From contig NZ_CP031194.1 of the NCBI RefSeq assembly GCF_003344965.1, positions 8,122,001-8,186,000 of the forward strand: DNA of 64,000 bases, written 5' to 3'. The notes beneath the pieces are model-generated. The model saw only the letters and a list, made by a program, of their open reading frames with translations, was not told the origin of the DNA and ran no database searches. Positions 13,326-22,327 of the stretch are shown here, one piece after another. The stretch's first letter is position 1. Each line of letters begins with the position of its first letter. Origin of the DNA: Streptomyces paludis (GTDB taxonomy: Bacteria; Actinomycetota; Actinomycetes; Streptomycetales; Streptomycetaceae). The position numbers and the translations under genes were made by a program.

Positions 13326-13370
13326 TTGACCCTGTCGGTCCCAGGTGCTTAGCGTAGAGATCGGTTGCTA
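13326..13370 (+). promoter_or_regulatory. Promoter of the dehydrogenase-GH36 operon with LacI operator site 4
   Basis: TTGACC (13326-13331), an 18-base spacer and TAGCGT (13350-13355) form a probable promoter. The operator TAGAGATCGGTTGCTA (13355-13370) starts at the last base of the -10 and covers the expected transcription start. Confidence 0.65.
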
Positions 13371-13399
13371 TCGTATATCCGAGCCGGAGGCCACTTCCC

Positions 13400-14407
13400 T
13401 TGACCGAGCGTCCCCTGGCGTTGTTCGCCATGAGTGCGGAGAATCCGCCGAAGCTGCTTCCGTCCGGTGTCCTGGCCAGGCTCCGCACCTCGGTCGACAT
13501 CGATCCCACCCTGGTGGCCGAGGACTTCGGGGACCCCCGGGTCCGCGCCGCCCTCGGCGAGACCGAGATCCTCATCACCGGCTGGGGATGCCCGCCGATC
13601 GACGACGCCGTGCTGGCGGCGGCGCCCAGACTGCGCGCGGTCCTGCACACCGCCGGATCGGTGAAGAGCATGATCACCCCCGGCTGCTGGGAGCGGGGCC
13701 TGATCGTCTCCTCGGCCGCCGACGCCAACGCGCTGCCCGTCGCCGAGTACACGCTCGGCATGATCCTGCTGGCCGGCAAGGACCTCCTCGGCGCCCGCGA
13801 ACGCTACCGCGCCGCCCGCGCCTTCACCCTCGGCGAAGTCATCCCGGACATCGGCAACTTCGGCCGCCGGATCGGAGTGGTCGGCGCCTCCCGGATCGGC
13901 CGCCGTGTCATCGAGCTGCTGCGCCCCTTCGACTTCCGGGTCTCCCTGGCCGATCCGTACGTCGACGCCGCGGGCGCCGCCGCACTGGGAGTGACCCTGC
14001 GGGGGCTGGACGAACTGCTGCGCACCAGCGACATCGTCACCGTCCACGCGCCCGCCACCCCCGAGACGGACGGGCTCATCGGCCGCCGTGAACTGGCGCT
14101 GCTGCCGGACGGCGCGGTGCTCGTCAACACCGCCCGGGGCAGTCTCGTCGACACCCCCGCGCTCGTCGAGCAGCTGAGCACCGGCCGGATCAGCGCCGTA
14201 CTCGATGTCACCGAGCCCGAGCCGCTGAACGCCGACTCCCCGCTCTTCGACCTGCCCAACGCCTTCCTCACCCCGCACATCGCCGGCTCGCACGGCAACG
14301 AGCTGCACCGGCTCGGCCTGTGCGCCGTGGAGGAGCTGGAGCGGCTGCTGCGCGGACTGCCGCTGTCCCACCGCGTCGACCGCGCCGAGCTGGAGCGTGC
14401 CGCGTGA
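13400..14407 (+). CDS. D-isomer-specific 2-hydroxyacid dehydrogenase family protein
   Basis: A 335-residue NAD(P)-dependent dehydrogenase. The nucleotide-binding loop is VVGASRIGRR (about 153-162), and the catalytic Arg (NTARGSL), Glu (DVTEPEPL) and His (TPHIAGSHG) are in place. The start is a TTG at 13400, nine bases after GGAGG. The gene overlaps the alpha-galactosidase gene by four bases (GTGA) and shares its LacI-controlled promoter, so it is co-expressed with oligosaccharide breakdown. Family members reduce hydroxypyruvate, glyoxylate, phosphoglycerate or other 2-keto acids. Why one is tied to a galactoside/xyloside locus is unclear; it may oxidise or reduce a sugar-derived acid. Confidence 0.85.
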   Translation: MTERPLALFAMSAENPPKLLPSGVLARLRTSVDIDPTLVAEDFGDPRVRAALGETEILITGWGCPPIDDAVLAAAPRLRAVLHTAGSVKSMITPGCWERGLIVSSAADANALPVAEYTLGMILLAGKDLLGARERYRAARAFTLGEVIPDIGNFGRRIGVVGASRIGRRVIELLRPFDFRVSLADPYVDAAGAAALGVTLRGLDELLRTSDIVTVHAPATPETDGLIGRRELALLPDGAVLVNTARGSLVDTPALVEQLSTGRISAVLDVTEPEPLNADSPLFDLPNAFLTPHIAGSHGNELHRLGLCAVEELERLLRGLPLSHRVDRAELERAA

Positions 14408-16518
14408 CCGAGCCCCTGACACCGATCACGAGCTGGGGCCCCGAGGCCCTCACGCTCCACCTCGCGCACGGCGCCGACCTGGTGCCCCGCCTCGCTGTCA
14501 ACGCGGCGCCCGGCCGCGCGGCCCTGCCGCTCGTCGAGGTCGAGCTGGCCGGACAGGGCCGCAGCGGCACCTCCGGCAAGCGCCATGTGGACGGCGCGGT
14601 CTCGCGCCGGCTGCGGTACGACGGCCATGACGCGGACGGTGAGCGGCTGACCGTACGCACCCGTGACCCGGAGACCGGTCTGCGCGCCGCCACCCACTTC
14701 CGGCGCACCGGGACCCTGCCCACCGTCTCCACCTGGACCGAGCTGACGGCGGGGGACCGGACGGCCGACATCGAGAACGTCTCCTCCCTGGTCCTGTCCG
14801 GCGTCGCCGCGCTGCTCGGCGCCCCGGGCCGGTGGGAGCGGGACGTCCGGCTCTGGACGGCGGACAATCCGTGGAGCGGCGAGTACCGCTGGCAGGGCGT
14901 CCCGCTCGGCGCCGCCGGGCTGATCGACACCGGGATGACCCGCTTCGGCCAGACCGGCTCCAAGAACCGGGTGGCCCGCACCAGCACCGGCTCGTGGCCC
15001 TCCTCCGAGCAGCTGCCCATGGGCTGGCTGGCGGGCCCGGACGCCGTCCTCGCCTGGCAGATCGAACACAACGGGTCGTGGCACACCGAGATCGCCGACC
15101 GCTTCGACGAGATCTATCTGCTGCTGTCGGGTCCGGGCCGGCGCGAACACCAGTGGTCCGTGCGGCTCGCCCCCGGCGAGAGCTTCACCACCGTACCGGT
15201 CACCTTCACCCTCGCGCCCGGCCGGGACGCGGCGCTCGCCGCCCTCACCGGCCACCGGCGCGCCGTCCGCCGCCCCCACCCGGACACCACCGAACTCCCC
15301 GTGGTGTTCAACGACTTCATGAACTGCCTGATGGGCGACCCCACCACCGAAAAGCTGCTGCCGCTCGTCGCCGCCGCGGCCGCCGCCGGCTGCGAGTACT
15401 TCTGTGTCGACGCGGGCTGGTACGACGACGAGCGCGCCGGCGACGGACCCGGGGGAGTGCCCGGCTGGTGGGACGCGGTCGGCGCCTGGGAGCCCGCGCC
15501 CTCGCGGTTCCCCGGCGGACTCGCGGAGGTCACCGACGCCATCAAGGCCGCCGGGATGATTCCCGGACTCTGGCTGGAGCCCGAAGTCGTCGGCGTGCGC
15601 AGCCCGTTGGCCGCCTCCCTGCCCGACGAGGCGTTCTTCCGGCGGGACGGCACCCGGATCACCGAGTGGGGCCGCCACCAGCTCGACCTGCGCCATCCCG
15701 CGGCCGTCGCCCATCTCGACGACACCGTGGACCGGCTGGTCGGCGAGTTCGGCCTCGGCTATCTGAAGCTCGACTACAACATCGACATCGGCGCCGGTAC
15801 GGACAGCGGGCCGCACGGCCCCGGCCACGGGCTGCTGGAGCACAACCGCGCCTATCTGCGCTGGCTCGACGGCGTCCACGACCGGCACCCCGGGCTGGTG
15901 CTGGAGGGCTGTGCGGCGGGCGGCATGCGCATCGACCACGCCACCCTCGCGCATGTCCCCGTACAGTCGCTCAGCGACCAGCAGGACGAGCTGCTGATCG
16001 CCGCGATCGCCGCCGCGGCCCCCACCGCCGTGCCGCCGGAGCAGGGCGCCGTCTGGGCCTACCCGTACGCCGGACAGAGCGACGAGGAGATCGCCTTCAC
16101 GATGGTGTCGGCGCTGCTGGGACGCGTTCATCTCAGCGGCCGGATCGATCTGCTCGCACCGGACCAACTCGCCCTGGTCGCCGAGGCGCTCACCGCGTAC
16201 GGCGGCTACCGCCGCGAGCTGGCCCGAGCCCTGCCGTCCTGGCCGCTCGGACTGCCCGGCTGGCGCGACGACTGGCTGGCCCTCGCGCTGGACACCGGCA
16301 CCGAGACACTGCTCGCGGTCTGGCGCAGGACGGGCGCGGACGCGGTCCGCGAGATACCGGTCCCGGCGGGTACGCGCGCGGTCGTGCCGGTGTTCCCGCG
16401 CGGGGCGCCCGGTGAGGCGGTGCTCGACCGGGAGACAGGCCGGCTGCGGATCACGCTGCCGTCGGCGCCCTCGGCCCGTCTCCTGAGGCTCCCGCGGGCG
16501 GTGTCTCCACTATCGTGA
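14404..16518 (+). CDS. Glycoside hydrolase family 36 alpha-galactosidase
   Basis: A 704-residue clan GH-D enzyme. A beta-supersandwich N-terminal domain (about 1-320) precedes the TIM barrel, which carries CVDAGWYDD, LWLEPEVVG, nucleophile Asp457 in LKLDYN and acid/base Asp525 in SLSDQQD. No signal peptide, so it probably removes alpha-galactosyl residues from imported oligosaccharides such as raffinose-type sugars or galactosylated glycans. The GTG start at 14404 overlaps the previous stop. An in-frame ATG at 14320 would lie deep in the dehydrogenase gene. It is last in a two-gene operon and is followed by the LacI gene after about 50 bases. Confidence 0.9.
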   Translation: MTEPLTPITSWGPEALTLHLAHGADLVPRLAVNAAPGRAALPLVEVELAGQGRSGTSGKRHVDGAVSRRLRYDGHDADGERLTVRTRDPETGLRAATHFRRTGTLPTVSTWTELTAGDRTADIENVSSLVLSGVAALLGAPGRWERDVRLWTADNPWSGEYRWQGVPLGAAGLIDTGMTRFGQTGSKNRVARTSTGSWPSSEQLPMGWLAGPDAVLAWQIEHNGSWHTEIADRFDEIYLLLSGPGRREHQWSVRLAPGESFTTVPVTFTLAPGRDAALAALTGHRRAVRRPHPDTTELPVVFNDFMNCLMGDPTTEKLLPLVAAAAAAGCEYFCVDAGWYDDERAGDGPGGVPGWWDAVGAWEPAPSRFPGGLAEVTDAIKAAGMIPGLWLEPEVVGVRSPLAASLPDEAFFRRDGTRITEWGRHQLDLRHPAAVAHLDDTVDRLVGEFGLGYLKLDYNIDIGAGTDSGPHGPGHGLLEHNRAYLRWLDGVHDRHPGLVLEGCAAGGMRIDHATLAHVPVQSLSDQQDELLIAAIAAAAPTAVPPEQGAVWAYPYAGQSDEEIAFTMVSALLGRVHLSGRIDLLAPDQLALVAEALTAYGGYRRELARALPSWPLGLPGWRDDWLALALDTGTETLLAVWRRTGADAVREIPVPAGTRAVVPVFPRGAPGEAVLDRETGRLRITLPSAPSARLLRLPRAVSPLS

Positions 16519-16566
16519 GCCCCACGCACACCGCGGGGTGGAGCAGGGCGAAGGGGACAAGCACAC

Positions 16567-17631
16567 GTGGACATGAACGCGACGGGTCCGTCCGGCAGGG
16601 AAGCTTCGACGGTCAGGGATGTCGCCAAGCGTGCCGGGGTGTCCGCGTCGACGGTCTCGCGGGTGCTGGGCGGTACCTATCCGGTGGCCGCCGCCACCCG
16701 TACCCGTGTCCTGCGCGCCATGCGCGAGCTGGACTATGTCGTCAACGCGCACGCGCGGGCCCTCGGCGGCTCCACCAACAAGAGTGTGGCGTTCGTCGTG
16801 GACGATGTCACCGGCCCGTTCTACGCGCACATCGCGCGCGGTGTGGAGGAACAGGCGTCCGCCGAGGGGCGGTTGTGCATGCTCTGTACGACCCACGGCG
16901 ATCCGCAGCGGGTGCTGGCCGTCGTGGAGCTGATGCGCGAGCAGCGCGCCGACGCGGTGATCGTGGTGGGCGGCGCCTGGGAGAACAAGGAGTACCAGGC
17001 GCGCATGACACACTTCGCGCACGCGCTGGACCGCGCCGGATCGCGGCTGGTGCTGGTGGGCCGGCCGCCGCTGGGTGAGGGCGTCCCCGCCACCGTCGTC
17101 GAGTACGACAACGAGAACGGGGCGTTCGCGATGACGACCCATCTGCTCTCCCTGGGCCACCGGCGGATCGCGTTCATCGGCAAGGTGCCCGGGCTCTCCA
17201 CCAGCGGCCAGCGCGTCGACGGCTTCCTCAGGGCGCACGAGACACTGGGCCTGGAAGCGGACCCGGGGCTGATCGTGGAGGGCGAGTTCACCCGGTCGTG
17301 CGGCTACCGCGCGACGGCCCGGCTGCTGGCCGACAAGGCGGAGTTCGACGCCGTCTTCGCCGCCACGGACATGGTCGCCGCCGGAGTGCTCCACGCGCTG
17401 CGCGAGGGCGGTGTACGGGTCCCGGAGGACGTCTCCGTCGTCGGCTACGACGACATCCCGGTCGCCATCGACCTGCACCCCGCCCTCACCACCGTCAGCA
17501 TCCCGCACGAGGAGCTGGGCCGTACCGCCGTACGGCTCGCCCTGCACCGGGAGGAACTCCCCGACGCCCAGCACCAGGTGCTGGGCACCCACATCGTCGT
17601 ACGCGGCTCCACCCGGCGGCCCGGGCGCTGA
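16567..17631 (+). CDS. LacI family transcriptional regulator (oligosaccharide locus 1)
   Basis: A 354-residue LacI/GalR repressor. The helix-turn-helix and hinge occupy about residues 15-70 (TVRDVAKRAGVSASTVSRVL), followed by a periplasmic-binding-protein-like sensor domain ending in VVRGSTRRP. The GTG start at 16567 has AAGGGGA upstream; an ATG two codons later is an alternative. It is central in a locus with six copies of a palindrome of LacI type (TAGARAYCGRTTTCTA, CG at the centre), none of which lies just before its own start, while one lies immediately after its stop. It most likely represses GH2, GH43, dehydrogenase-GH36 and the importer operon. Confidence 0.9.
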   Translation: MDMNATGPSGREASTVRDVAKRAGVSASTVSRVLGGTYPVAAATRTRVLRAMRELDYVVNAHARALGGSTNKSVAFVVDDVTGPFYAHIARGVEEQASAEGRLCMLCTTHGDPQRVLAVVELMREQRADAVIVVGGAWENKEYQARMTHFAHALDRAGSRLVLVGRPPLGEGVPATVVEYDNENGAFAMTTHLLSLGHRRIAFIGKVPGLSTSGQRVDGFLRAHETLGLEADPGLIVEGEFTRSCGYRATARLLADKAEFDAVFAATDMVAAGVLHALREGGVRVPEDVSVVGYDDIPVAIDLHPALTTVSIPHEELGRTAVRLALHREELPDAQHQVLGTHIVVRGSTRRPGR

Positions 17632-17650
17632 GGGCACACCGACACTCCCA

Positions 17651-17684
17651 GGGCGCGACTAGAGATCGATTTCTAGTCGCGCCC
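17651..17684. promoter_or_regulatory. 34-bp palindrome containing LacI operator site 5
   Basis: The operator TAGAGATCGATTTCTA (17660-17675) is the middle of a larger palindrome with 13-bp perfect arms (17651-17663 and 17672-17684) and only one mismatch over 34 bp. In RNA it would be a stable hairpin just after the LacI stop codon, without a T-run. It may act both as terminator and as operator. It is 154 bp from site 6. Confidence 0.6.
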
Positions 17685-17781
17685 TGTGCTGTGTCCGTCG
17701 CTGAAGGGCCGGTTGACAGCTGCTCCGCCGCCGGTACGGCGCGAATGAGGCCCGTAACAGAAGATTTCCGTGCCTGACATC

Positions 17782-17829
17782 TTGCTCATCCGGTGGTCTG
17801 CGCTTAGCTTCCGTAGAGACCGATTTCTA
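17782..17829 (+). promoter_or_regulatory. Promoter of the sugar importer operon with LacI operator site 6
   Basis: TTGCTC (17782-17787), an 18-base spacer and TAGCTT (17806-17811) are followed by operator TAGAGACCGATTTCTA (17814-17829). The layout (operator on the transcription start) is the same as at 13326-13370. Confidence 0.6.
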
Positions 17830-17896
17830 TGAGTCGCGCAGCTGATCTCGAAGTCGGCTTCCTCTTCCGTGCCCGAACCTCCTGAGGAGGGGTGTC

Positions 17897-19225
17897 ATGC
17901 AACGCACACACTTCGCAGTGACAGCCGCGACCACCGTGGTGCTTTCCGTCGTCCTGGCCGGCTGCGGGGGTGGGGACCGTGGCGGCGACACCGCCGCCAA
18001 GGGCCCCGTCACCGTCACCTACTGGACCTGGGACGAGCCCAAGACGATCCAGCCCGTCGCGGACAAGTTCAACGCGACCCACGACGACATCAAGGTCAAG
18101 ATCGTCAAGCAGGCGGACAACCCGGGCACGGCGGCCAATCTGCGCAATGTCGTGGCCTCGGGCAAGGGGGTGCCGTGTCTGGTGAAGAACTTCGGCCAGG
18201 TCCCCGGACTGGTCGGTGAGGGGCTGCTCTCCGATGTCACCGACGGGGTCGAGCCGTATGTGAAGAAGGGCGTCTTCAACGACGCCTCCCTGCTGGGCGC
18301 GCAGGCCGGCGGCCGCTACTACGGCGTGCCGATCGGCTACCAGCCGAGCTTCCTGGTGATCAACCGCAAGGTCTACGACCAGTACGGCGTCGCCGTCCCC
18401 AAGACCTGGGACGAACTGATCGAGGCCGGCAAGAAGCTCAAGAAGCACGGCGTGTACGTGATGAACCTGGCGGGCGAGGACCCCTCGACGCTGGAGAACC
18501 TCGTCCAGCAGGCCGGCGGCAGCTGGTTCGCGACCGAGGGCGACACCTGGAAGGTCGACTTCCTCTCCCCGGAGTCGCTGAAGGCCGCCGATGTCATCCA
18601 GCGGCTCGTGGACAACGGACTGGTCGCGAACCAGACCTATATGGACCGCCCCGCGCTGATCAACTACTTCGACTCCGGCAAGATGGTCTCGCTCCCCACC
18701 CAGGTCTGGCAGCTCGGCAACTACGAGCTGAACTACAAGAAGTCCCTGGGCGACTGGGAGCCCGTCGACCTCCCGCAGTTCGCGGACGCCCCCTCGTTCA
18801 CCGCCCCGGCCCACGGCACCGCGCTGCTCGTGCCGAAGGGCTGCGCCCACCCGAAGGAGGCCGTCGAGGCCGCGGTGTGGATGAACACGACCAAGGAGGG
18901 CATCGACGCCAGCTACCAGGAGGACATCAAGCAGTACAACTGGCCGGGCGCGATCCCGGACCCGAGCCCCTGGGTCGACTCGGCGGTCCCCGACAAGCTC
19001 TTCGGCGCGCGCAAGGGAGAGGCCAGGGACGTCATCCTCAAGGCGGTCAAGGGCGCCAAGGACACCTGGATCGTCGGCCCCAACTACACCGGTGTCTTCG
19101 CCGAACTCCAGGACCAGTGGGCCAAGGTGGTCACCAAGAAGATAACGCTGCGTCAGGCACTGGAGCACATGCAGAAGTTCACCGTCGACGACCTCAAGTC
19201 GAAGAACATCAACGTCGAGGGCTGA
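17897..19225 (+). CDS. ABC transporter sugar-binding lipoprotein (family 1 extracellular solute-binding protein)
   Basis: A 442-residue lipoprotein. The signal peptide ends in the lipobox LAGC with Cys23 as the lipidated residue, so the protein is anchored on the outer membrane face. The mature part has the family 1 layout (VTVTYWTWDEPK near the start, then a two-lobed fold) used for oligosaccharides. The start is supported by GAGGAGGGG. Two permease genes follow at 3 bases and with a 4-base overlap. LacI operators sites 5 and 6 lie upstream, and the neighbouring GH2, GH43 and GH36 enzymes suggest that the ligand is a short galactoside- or arabinoxylan-type oligosaccharide. Confidence 0.9.
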   Translation: MQRTHFAVTAATTVVLSVVLAGCGGGDRGGDTAAKGPVTVTYWTWDEPKTIQPVADKFNATHDDIKVKIVKQADNPGTAANLRNVVASGKGVPCLVKNFGQVPGLVGEGLLSDVTDGVEPYVKKGVFNDASLLGAQAGGRYYGVPIGYQPSFLVINRKVYDQYGVAVPKTWDELIEAGKKLKKHGVYVMNLAGEDPSTLENLVQQAGGSWFATEGDTWKVDFLSPESLKAADVIQRLVDNGLVANQTYMDRPALINYFDSGKMVSLPTQVWQLGNYELNYKKSLGDWEPVDLPQFADAPSFTAPAHGTALLVPKGCAHPKEAVEAAVWMNTTKEGIDASYQEDIKQYNWPGAIPDPSPWVDSAVPDKLFGARKGEARDVILKAVKGAKDTWIVGPNYTGVFAELQDQWAKVVTKKITLRQALEHMQKFTVDDLKSKNINVEG

Positions 19226-19228
19226 TCG

Positions 19229-20161
19229 ATGGCCGTGGAAACACCAGCTCCACCACGCGTGGTCCACCTCAAGTGGCGGCGTGTGATGGCCTTCAAAGGT
19301 GCCTCGTTCACCTTCCCGTTCTTCCTCGGGTTCGTCGTCTTCACCGTGGTGCCGGTGGCGATCGCGCTCAAGGAGAGCCTCTACACCGAACAGGGATCGG
19401 GGCTCGGCTTCGGGCCGAAGACCGTGGAGTTCTCCGGTGTGGACAACTTCGTCCGCGGCTTCGAGGACGCCAAGTTCTGGTCGGCGATGGGGCGGGTCGC
19501 CCTGTTCGCCGCCATCAGCATCCCGCTGATCCAGCTCGCGAGCCTCGGGCTGGCGCTGCTGATGGACATGGTCAAGCAGCGCCTCGCCAACCGCTTCCGG
19601 ATCGCGCTGCTCGTGCCGTACATGATCCCCGGGATCGTCGCCACCCTGATCTGGATCTATCTCTACAGCCCGGTCGTCGGGCCGATCACCCCCTTTCTGG
19701 CCTTCTTCGGAATCGACGCGAACTTCTACAGCGGCGACATGATCTGGGTCTCGATCGGCATCCTCATCGCCTGGAGCTCCATCGGATTCAACATGCTGAT
19801 CCTCTACGCGGCCCTCCAGTCGGTGCCCCGTGAACTGTTCGACAGCGCCCGGGTGGACGGCGCCTCCGAGTGGCGGATGGCCTGGTCGATCAAGGTCCCG
19901 CTGGTCCGGCGGTCCCTGGTGCTCACCACGGTGCTCAGCATCATCGGATCGCTCCAGATCTTCAGCGATCCGCTGCTCTTCCGGTCGATGACACCGGAGA
20001 CCGTCACCAGGGACTTCACCCCGATCATGGCCATCTACGACTGGGCCTTCGCGCAGGGCGACTTCAACTACGCCGCCGCGCTGTCGATCATTCTCGCGGT
20101 GGTCGTCGGCATCGCCTCGGCCATCTTCTACCGGCTCACGAACAAGGCGCCCACCTCATGA
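19229..20161 (+). CDS. Carbohydrate ABC transporter permease (CUT1, MalF type)
   Basis: A 310-residue permease with six membrane helices and the cytoplasmic EAA loop (FDSARVDGASEWRM, about residues 205-220) that docks the ATPase. It pairs with the next permease to form the membrane channel for the binding protein at 17897-19225. No ATPase gene is present nearby; in streptomycetes CUT1 importers commonly share the MsiK ATPase. The stop codon overlaps the next start (ATGA). Confidence 0.9.
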   Translation: MAVETPAPPRVVHLKWRRVMAFKGASFTFPFFLGFVVFTVVPVAIALKESLYTEQGSGLGFGPKTVEFSGVDNFVRGFEDAKFWSAMGRVALFAAISIPLIQLASLGLALLMDMVKQRLANRFRIALLVPYMIPGIVATLIWIYLYSPVVGPITPFLAFFGIDANFYSGDMIWVSIGILIAWSSIGFNMLILYAALQSVPRELFDSARVDGASEWRMAWSIKVPLVRRSLVLTTVLSIIGSLQIFSDPLLFRSMTPETVTRDFTPIMAIYDWAFAQGDFNYAAALSIILAVVVGIASAIFYRLTNKAPTS

Positions 20162-21081
20162 CCACGACGATGGACCGGCCCCCGGCGAAGGCGTCGGGCG
20201 GGCCCCCGGCGGCCCGCCGGCGCACCACGGGCGGCACGGTGCGGCACACCAGAAGGACCAGGGTGCTGGTGCTGGTGGGACTCGCACTGTTCACCCTCTA
20301 CTCACTGGCCCCGGTGTGGTGGCTGCTGGTCGCCGCGACCAAGAGCCAGCGCGACCTCTACACCACCAACGGGCTGTGGTTCTCGGAGTTTCACTTCTGG
20401 GACAACCTCAAGGACCTGTTCACCTACCAGGACGGCATCTTCCTGCGCTGGATGTGGAACACACTGTTCTACGGCTTCGCGGGCACCATCGGAATGACCC
20501 TGGTCTGTGTCGCCTGCGGCTACGGACTGGCCATGTACGAGTTCCGGGGCCGCGGTGTGCTGATGGCCTGCATCATCGGGTCCTTCCTGGTCCCCGGAGC
20601 GCTGCTGACCATCCCGTCCTTCCTGCTCTACACGGATCTGCGGCTGATCGACACACCGTGGGCCATCATCGTGCCGGGCTTCTTCAACGCCTTCTCCGTC
20701 TATCTCGCCAAGGTGTACGCGGAGGGCGCCATCCCGCCCGAACTGCTGGAGGCGGCCCGGATCGACGGCGCGGGCGAGTACCGCATCTTCTTCCAGATCG
20801 GCGCCAGGCTGATGTCGACGGGCGCCGCCACCATCTTCGTCCTCGGCTTCGTCGGGGCGTGGAACAACTTCTTCGGCCCGCTCGTCTATCTGCGCAGCAG
20901 TGAGAAGTGGACCGTCATGCTCGGTCTCTACTCCTGGCTCAAGGTGAAGGTCGACAGCTCCGTCGACCTGACGGGCCTCGTGGTGGTCGGCTCCATCGTC
21001 TCGCTCATCCCCATGGTGATCCTGATGCTCTCGATGCAGCGCTACTGGCGCTCGGGGGTGACGATGGGCAGCCTCAAGTAG
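20158..21081 (+). CDS. Carbohydrate ABC transporter permease (CUT1, MalG type)
   Basis: A 307-residue second permease subunit. A short basic cytoplasmic head (RRRTTGG) is followed by six helices and the EAA loop LEAARIDGAGEYRI. It overlaps the upstream permease by four bases, so the two subunits should be made in equal amounts. It is the last gene of the importer operon; a hairpin at 21120-21150 follows. Confidence 0.9.
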   Translation: MTTTMDRPPAKASGGPPAARRRTTGGTVRHTRRTRVLVLVGLALFTLYSLAPVWWLLVAATKSQRDLYTTNGLWFSEFHFWDNLKDLFTYQDGIFLRWMWNTLFYGFAGTIGMTLVCVACGYGLAMYEFRGRGVLMACIIGSFLVPGALLTIPSFLLYTDLRLIDTPWAIIVPGFFNAFSVYLAKVYAEGAIPPELLEAARIDGAGEYRIFFQIGARLMSTGAATIFVLGFVGAWNNFFGPLVYLRSSEKWTVMLGLYSWLKVKVDSSVDLTGLVVVGSIVSLIPMVILMLSMQRYWRSGVTMGSLK

Positions 21082-21119
21082 CCGGCTCCGGGACCGGCAC
21101 TCGCACCGGCCCCGGCACA

Positions 21120-21150
21120 CCGGACGGGAGGGGCGGTCACTCCCGTCCGG
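21120..21150. terminator. Hairpin between the convergent permease and ThuA genes
   Basis: Perfect 11-bp arms (CCGGACGGGAG and CTCCCGTCCGG) around a 9-base loop. It overlaps the last codons of the ThuA-like gene. There is no T-run, but convergent genes in high-GC actinomycetes are often ended by such hairpins. Confidence 0.55.
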
Positions 21151-21799
21151 CCGCGTAGCGGATCCCGCCGCGCAGATGGGCCAGGAAGACCGGGTCCGCG
21201 AAGGACTCCGCGGTGTGTCCGAGCGCGGTGTAGAACACCGGGCCGCCCATCCGCTCGTGACACCACACGAGCGGATGGTCCGCCCCCATGCCGCCGCCCG
21301 TGTACGACGACTCGTGAGCGCGGGCCAGCACACGTACGCCCGCGGGCACGGCGCGGAAGTCGTACCACTCGTCCGTGAAGTCCCACCGGGCGTCCAGATG
21401 GCGGGTGGCGGGATGGGCGTGGTCGGTGACCGCGACCGTGCCCGGCTGGAGGTCGGGGTGGCGGGCGAACCGGGCGCCGAGCAGCTCCCCGTAGTACGGC
21501 CAGTCGTACTCCGTACAGGCCGCCGCGTGGATCCCGACGAACCCGCCGCCGCCCGCCAGGTGCCGGCGCAGCGCGTCGCGCGCGGCGGGGGTGAGGACCT
21601 CCCCGCTGGTGGAGAGGAAGACGACGACCGCGCAGCGCGGGATCTCGCGCTCCAAGGCGGCCGGGTCCTCGGTGGCGACGCTCTCGAAGCCGTCCTCGGC
21701 CACGAGCCGGCCGACGGCCTCGACACCGGCCGGGATCGAGTCGTGGCGGTAGGCGGTGGTGCGGCTGTACAGCACCACACGCGGTGGATGGTGGGGCAT
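21137..21799 (-). CDS. ThuA domain-containing protein
   Basis: A 220-residue ThuA-like protein with a class I glutamine amidotransferase-like fold. Typical features are the N-terminal RVVLYSRTTAYRHDS, GGGFVGIHAA (about residues 80-90) and the late RMGGPVFYTALGHT. ThuA was found in trehalose/maltitol/sucrose use in rhizobia; its biochemical role, probably in keto-sugar metabolism, is still uncertain. The start follows GGGAGAG and agrees with homology. It converges on the importer operon, so a functional link to that sugar locus is plausible but not shown. Confidence 0.88.
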   Translation of the reverse strand: MPHHPPRVVLYSRTTAYRHDSIPAGVEAVGRLVAEDGFESVATEDPAALEREIPRCAVVVFLSTSGEVLTPAARDALRRHLAGGGGFVGIHAAACTEYDWPYYGELLGARFARHPDLQPGTVAVTDHAHPATRHLDARWDFTDEWYDFRAVPAGVRVLARAHESSYTGGGMGADHPLVWCHERMGGPVFYTALGHTAESFADPVFLAHLRGGIRYAAGRE

Positions 21800-22058
21800 G
21801 GCTCTCCCGTGGTGGACCCTGGCTGGACGGGCGGGCTCGGCATCCGTGCCGGAGAGGACAGGTGATGAGGAGCATAGACATCGTTCCCTACGGAAGATGT
21901 CGTTGCCAACCCCGTTCCGGAGGCAAGCAGCCCCTGGGCTGCCTCCATCGGACGCCACCGTCGCAGAGACCGGTTGCCCTACCTCCTCGCCGACGCCCCC
22001 ATCGGCCTTCCGTCGGCACCCGGCCGGGAACTCCGGCGGGGGTGCCCGCTTCCCGGCG

Positions 22059-22077
22059 CGGTACCTGTTAGGTACCG
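22059..22077. promoter_or_regulatory. Candidate operator of the Doc-like toxin-antitoxin pair
   Basis: A perfect inverted repeat with 8-bp arms CGGTACCT and AGGTACCG around GTT, ending 7 bases before the antitoxin start. It probably covers the promoter -10/start region, as expected for autorepression by antitoxin or toxin-antitoxin complex. No ribosome-binding site is visible, so the mRNA may be leaderless or nearly so. Confidence 0.55.
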
Positions 22078-22084
22078 TACGGGT

Positions 22085-22327
22085 ATGCCATCACTCAACA
22101 TCACCTTCACCGAGGACGAGCTGGAGGCGGTGCGCGCCGCGGCGTCCGCCGAGGGCAAGTCGCTCAAGCAGTACGTGCACGACCTCCCGCTGCGCGAGCA
22201 GCAGCGCCTCCAGTTCGTGCGGTACGCGGTCACCTGGGGCGAGCAGCACCGGAGCGAGTTCGACGAGGCGTTCGCCAACGAGGTGCCCCCCGCGGCGCGC
22301 GGCGGGCGGCAGGTGGAAGCCGCCTGA
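22085..22327 (+). CDS. Antitoxin-like small protein (partner of Doc-like toxin)
   Basis: An 80-residue acidic protein. The first 50 residues (LNITFTEDELEAVRAAASAEGKS) look like a ribbon-helix-helix DNA-binding fold: a beta-strand and two helices. The C-terminal tail would be the toxin-neutralising part. Its stop overlaps the next start (TGATG) and a palindrome lies directly upstream, both usual for type II toxin-antitoxin operons. I recognise the pattern rather than a named family. Confidence 0.7.
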   Translation: MPSLNITFTEDELEAVRAAASAEGKSLKQYVHDLPLREQQRLQFVRYAVTWGEQHRSEFDEAFANEVPPAARGGRQVEAA

